Source of the DNA: Tieghemiomyces parasiticus
Taxonomy: Eukaryota; Kickxellomycota; Dimargaritomycetes; Dimargaritales; Dimargaritaceae
Reading direction: 5' to 3'
Length of the DNA stretch: 22,442 nt
NCBI GenBank assembly: GCA_027575765.1
Contig: JANBPT010000799.1
Span: 1 to 22,442, forward strand
Translations under genes and position numbers: made by a program
The notes under the pieces: generated by a model
What the model was told of the DNA's origin: nothing
What the model saw: the letters and a program-made list of their open reading frames with translations, nothing else
The model's database searches: none
In this document: positions 19,688-22,442 of the stretch, in pieces
Position numbering within the stretch: the stretch's first letter is position 1
Layout: the number at the start of each line of letters is the position of its first letter

Positions 19688-21702
19688 TTAAGGCAGCCGA
19701 GTCTTGATCTCTGTTAATGTGGCAGATTAAAACAGCGAACATAGAGGGAGACGGGGGGAGAGATAGAGGGAATGTACATGCAGGTTAAGGGGTCATACGG
19801 TTAGTAAGACGGTGCAGTTGATGGTTACATGGCACGTAGGCAGATGTGGTGGTCGGCGTTGCATGCATAAAGAGACTCGAAATCCTGCGTGACCCCTCCT
19901 CCAGACAGGAAAAAGTTGCCAATTTTCATCGTTGGCAATGGCGAATGGTTGGGTCTGGGAGGGAGGGACGAAACTTACTCTGCACGATATCTTGGAAGGC
20001 AGTGGTGGCAGGCGAGTCTGGGTATTCCTCTAGGAAGCTGACACCACTGTCACAGGCTTTGCCTACAGGGGGTTAAGGATTATTGGAGGGGATATAGTTG
20101 GACAAAGCGTTAGTTAACAGGCAGGCCCAATAATAATAATAATAATATATGAATGGACTGGAGTCGCCATATTTTACGAGTCATGAGCTCTACACAAGAC
20201 TAGGACTACAGAAATAGGCGGTTTGAGCCTGTCAGTGGAGACATTATCTGTACATCCCGTGATGTACATACACACGCACACACACACACACACACTTCTT
20301 TCCCGCGCCACCACCACGCGCTGGTATGCCTGGCACGTCCATGTCAACTTACCTATCCGGGGATCCAAAGGAATACTACCCAAGAAGGGTACTTGGGTCT
20401 CCTCCGCCAGACGGCGACCGCCGCCCGTAGTAGGGGCGAAGATGAGGGACTCGCCCTAATAAATGGTGGGGGGAAGTGGAGGGACAAGTGCCAGTGGCCA
20501 AGAAAATAAAATAAAAAAGTAAAACCGTCAGCGTGCTAGAATTTGTAAGACGCTACCGATATACCAGCACCATGCTGACACTTAACAATTCCGAGCCACG
20601 TGGGCCAAACCTACCTTGCACCCAGGGCACACGAAGCCGCTCATATTCTCGACGATGCCAAGGATTGGGACCTTGACCTTGCGACAAAAGTTGATCTCCT
20701 TGCGAACGTCCTGGAGGGCGACCTCCTGGGGAGTGGTCACAATGATGGCGCCGTCAATATTGCTACCTTTCAAATACTCCACAATTGACAAGTGCTCGTC
20801 AGTGGTACCGGGCGGGGTGTCGACCAGGAGGTAGTCGAGCTGGGCCCACTCGACATCGCGGAGGAACTGCTTGATGAGGCCGTTCTTTTTGGGACCCCGC
20901 CAAATCACGGCGGCATCCTTGTCGGGGAGCATGAACCCGATGGACATGACGGCCAAGTTGTCCTGGACGTAGACCGGTGACCAGCCGGCCATCGTTTGGT
21001 GGATTTGTTCGTTCTCCAGGCCCATGATCTTGGGGATCGAGGGGCCGCACACGTCAATGTCCACCACACCGACCTGACTGACCGGCGTGGCGTCAGTGGC
21101 GTCGATATTATCGGCAGTGTCATCGGCGTCGGTCGGATCGTGGGCCAAGGCAAATCCGAGGCTTGCCGTAAAGGTGCTCTTTCCGACGCCGCCCTTGCCT
21201 GATAAAATGAGGATCTTGCGGCGGACCGTAGAAAGCCGCTCCGTAATGCGCGGGAGGTCTAGTAGGAATATATGTATATATAAAGGTAGGGAAAGCGGCG
21301 AATGTGAGTAGGCAGGTTTTCTAAATCGTAACTGGCGTGGACAGTGGAGTCAGAACTACTCCCTCCCATCAGTCAATTCTAGCCTCTCGCTCACCGAGGT
21401 TCCAATCACTTACCTGGGTCGGGGCCCTTCGGTCCGGTAGCGCAGATACTCTGGTTCGGGCAGCCGGCGCAGGCGTTGGCCTTACCAGCGTCTTCGCTGC
21501 CGGTACCCTGTAAAAAGCGCAGTATGGAGAGGTAAATACTAGCCGAGCGACAGGTTAGCAACTGAAGCACCCTGAGAGCCATGGCATGGGACCGCTATCC
21601 ATTGAAATACATGTTTAGCTGGAGGATTCATTGTCGATAACGACTTACCGGGCAGTGTTCAGGGGCGTCCTGCGGGACGTCGGTGGCGGGGGTGGAGGCC
21701 AT
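19688..21702 (-). CDS. NBP35: Cytosolic Fe-S scaffold P-loop NTPase NBP35
   Basis: Scaffold of the cytosolic iron-sulfur assembly pathway, acting with Cfd1 to build [4Fe-4S] clusters for cytosolic and nuclear proteins. Exons on the minus strand: 21702-21649, 21507-21414, 21258-20615, 20455-20353, 20062-19979, 19710-19688; all GT-AG, phases consistent, 333 residues (yeast 328). The N-terminal cluster site is C17-x13-C31-x2-C34-x5-C40. The deviant Walker A is GKGGVGKST (70-78), followed by [75 protein letters not shown], and the bridging-cluster pair CPGC (260-263). It then ends [28 protein letters not shown] and [14 protein letters not shown]. Odd: about 20 Asp/Thr/Ala-rich residues (90-109) follow the P-loop helix, and the last exon codes for only seven residues. 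All cluster ligands and NTPase motifs are intact. Confidence 0.96.
19711..19978 (-). other. NBP35 intron 5 with TACTAAC branch site
   Basis: GTAAGT donor (19978-19973) and AACAG acceptor. The perfect yeast-type branch sequence TACTAAC is on the minus strand near 19805-19799, followed by a long CT tract. The 90-100 nt from branch to acceptor is unusually long, but the next exon supplies the natural C-terminus (IVQKIKTRLP). If the intron is retained, translation adds about 17 unrelated residues before a stop. Confidence 0.7.
20129..20146. repeat. (AAT)6 microsatellite in NBP35 intron 4
   Basis: Six AAT units followed by ATAT on the plus strand, inside the intron between NBP35 exons 4 and 5. 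Neutral simple repeat. Confidence 0.9.
20267..20295. repeat. Imperfect CA microsatellite in NBP35 intron 4
   Basis: CA tract with one T and one G interruption, the pure part being 20277-20295. It reads as a TG repeat in the NBP35 transcript, within the intron downstream of exon 4 and far from the acceptor. Confidence 0.9.
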
Positions 21703-22198
21703 AGAAGGTAGAGGAAATGAAAATGGACAGGTTGTGTAGGTTGGCGGACGGTTACAATGCGCGAACTGTGGAAAGTGAAAGTGCAAATGAGATGGCTTGA
21801 CGAAATAGGAAAGAGACTGGGGTACTAAGAAAACTGTCGAATATTGGCAAGAGCTGCTCTTAACGACCAAGCACATGGAGGTGGGCAGTGCTAGGTTTTT
21901 TAATAGAGCATGGGTTACCTATGGGGTCATTTGTCAGCGTCTTGGGGGCCACAGGCGACAAAAAGCAGGGCTACGTATTACAAGGGGCCACTTGCTCTAA
22001 ACGGCCAATAAGCGGTCAGGGATGGCTGGGGATGAGTGTGGCCAGCTGGAGAGCTCGCAGGACTTCCGCGCCTGGCCAGTGAAGTTGTCTGCGGGACTGC
22101 TTCCCCTTGACGAGTACGACTATTATCGCCACTACAATAGGGCGAACAGATGGCTATACGGCTAATATTTTTGGTATGCCTTTAACATAGCGTACCCT
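21703..22198. other. NBP35 upstream region
   Basis: No supported gene. On the NBP35 (minus) strand the last 100 or so bases before the ATG are CT-rich, as in a fungal leader; no TATA box was recognised. The open frame at 21888-22082 (+) is not credible. Confidence 0.45.
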
Positions 22199-22442
22199 TT
22201 ACAGGCCATCCTGTTGCAAGCAGTCGTCGGCATACTTGGACTGTAGACGTGGCGGCGGTGGCCTGCAGAGAGGAGGCCGCCAAAGCCATTTACAGAAAAG
22301 GCAGTTTAAGCGGGGAGGGATACTCTTTTGCACTAAGGGAGGGTGAGAGAAAGCTTCACTGCCTCCCCCCGCCCGCCTGAGGGCTAAAACGATTTGAATT
22401 CCACTCACGGCTACTCATTCGGATCCCGTTGACGATCGCTTT
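22199..22442 (-). CDS. 3' end of an unrecognised gene, cut by the window edge
   Basis: A terminal exon (22332-22199) ends in TAA and is joined to a preceding exon (22442-22409, incomplete). The donor is GTGAGT (22408-22403). The acceptor is CTCCCTTAG after a strong pyrimidine tract, with a 76-nt intron. Phases agree (1 base plus 2 bases). The visible product would read KAIVNGIRMSS, then LQKSIPPRLNCLFCKWLW, a proline-rich stretch and the C-terminus KYADDCLQQDGL. A Cys-x2-Cys pair is present. I do not recognise the family. The call rests only on splice signals and open phase, so it may be wrong. Confidence 0.35.

Noticed and set aside
3372..21702. A functional cluster of mitochondrial and Fe-S genes (Myb, SFC1, LYRM2, NBP35)
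   Set aside because: The genes are on both strands, with separate promoters, and interrupted by nuclear or cytosolic functions (pinin, NAA30). Chance neighbourhood is the simpler reading.

Overview
The window looks like nuclear DNA of a fungus, most plausibly an early-diverging lineage; this is inferred, not proven. The genes are short, separated by roughly 0.2-1.5 kb, and carry GTAAGT/GTAGGT-type introns with pyrimidine-rich 3' ends. One intron has a perfect TACTAAC branch site. Several products are fungal/eukaryotic housekeeping proteins. I see no bacterial operons, no rRNA, no tRNA and no CRISPR.

Layout from left to right. Positions 1-746 are gene-free, followed by a full-length but broken mariner (DD34D) transposase relic on the minus strand (747-1784), then another gene-free stretch. 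A two-exon gene (3372-5020, +) encodes a protein with four Myb/SANT repeats behind what looks like a mitochondrial presequence. A single-exon gene of unknown function (6301-7356, +) has a good TATA box. A five-exon gene (8709-10542, +) encodes the mitochondrial succinate/fumarate carrier SFC1. A four-exon gene (11523-12687, +) encodes a short pinin-like protein. NAA30, the NatC acetyltransferase catalytic subunit, is convergent with it (13778-15568, -, four exons). LYRM2 (17113-19488, +) has four small exons and two introns of about 1 kb. NBP35, the cytosolic Fe-S scaffold P-loop NTPase (19688-21702, -, six exons), is convergent with LYRM2. The last exons of an unrecognised minus-strand gene run off the right edge.

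The exon structures of SFC1, NAA30, LYRM2, NBP35, the Myb gene and the pinin-like gene were worked out by hand. Donor and acceptor sites, reading phases and (where known) family alignment agree at each junction. The genes are not a functional cluster: several act in mitochondria or Fe-S metabolism, but fungal neighbours are normally independent. The points most worth a second look are the putative mitochondrial four-repeat Myb protein with a split fourth repeat, the very short pinin with a start codon inside a 3' splice site, the (CA)11 microsatellite that forms the LYRM2 intron 3 acceptor, the seven-residue terminal micro-exon of NBP35, and the lineage-type insertions in NAA30 and NBP35.
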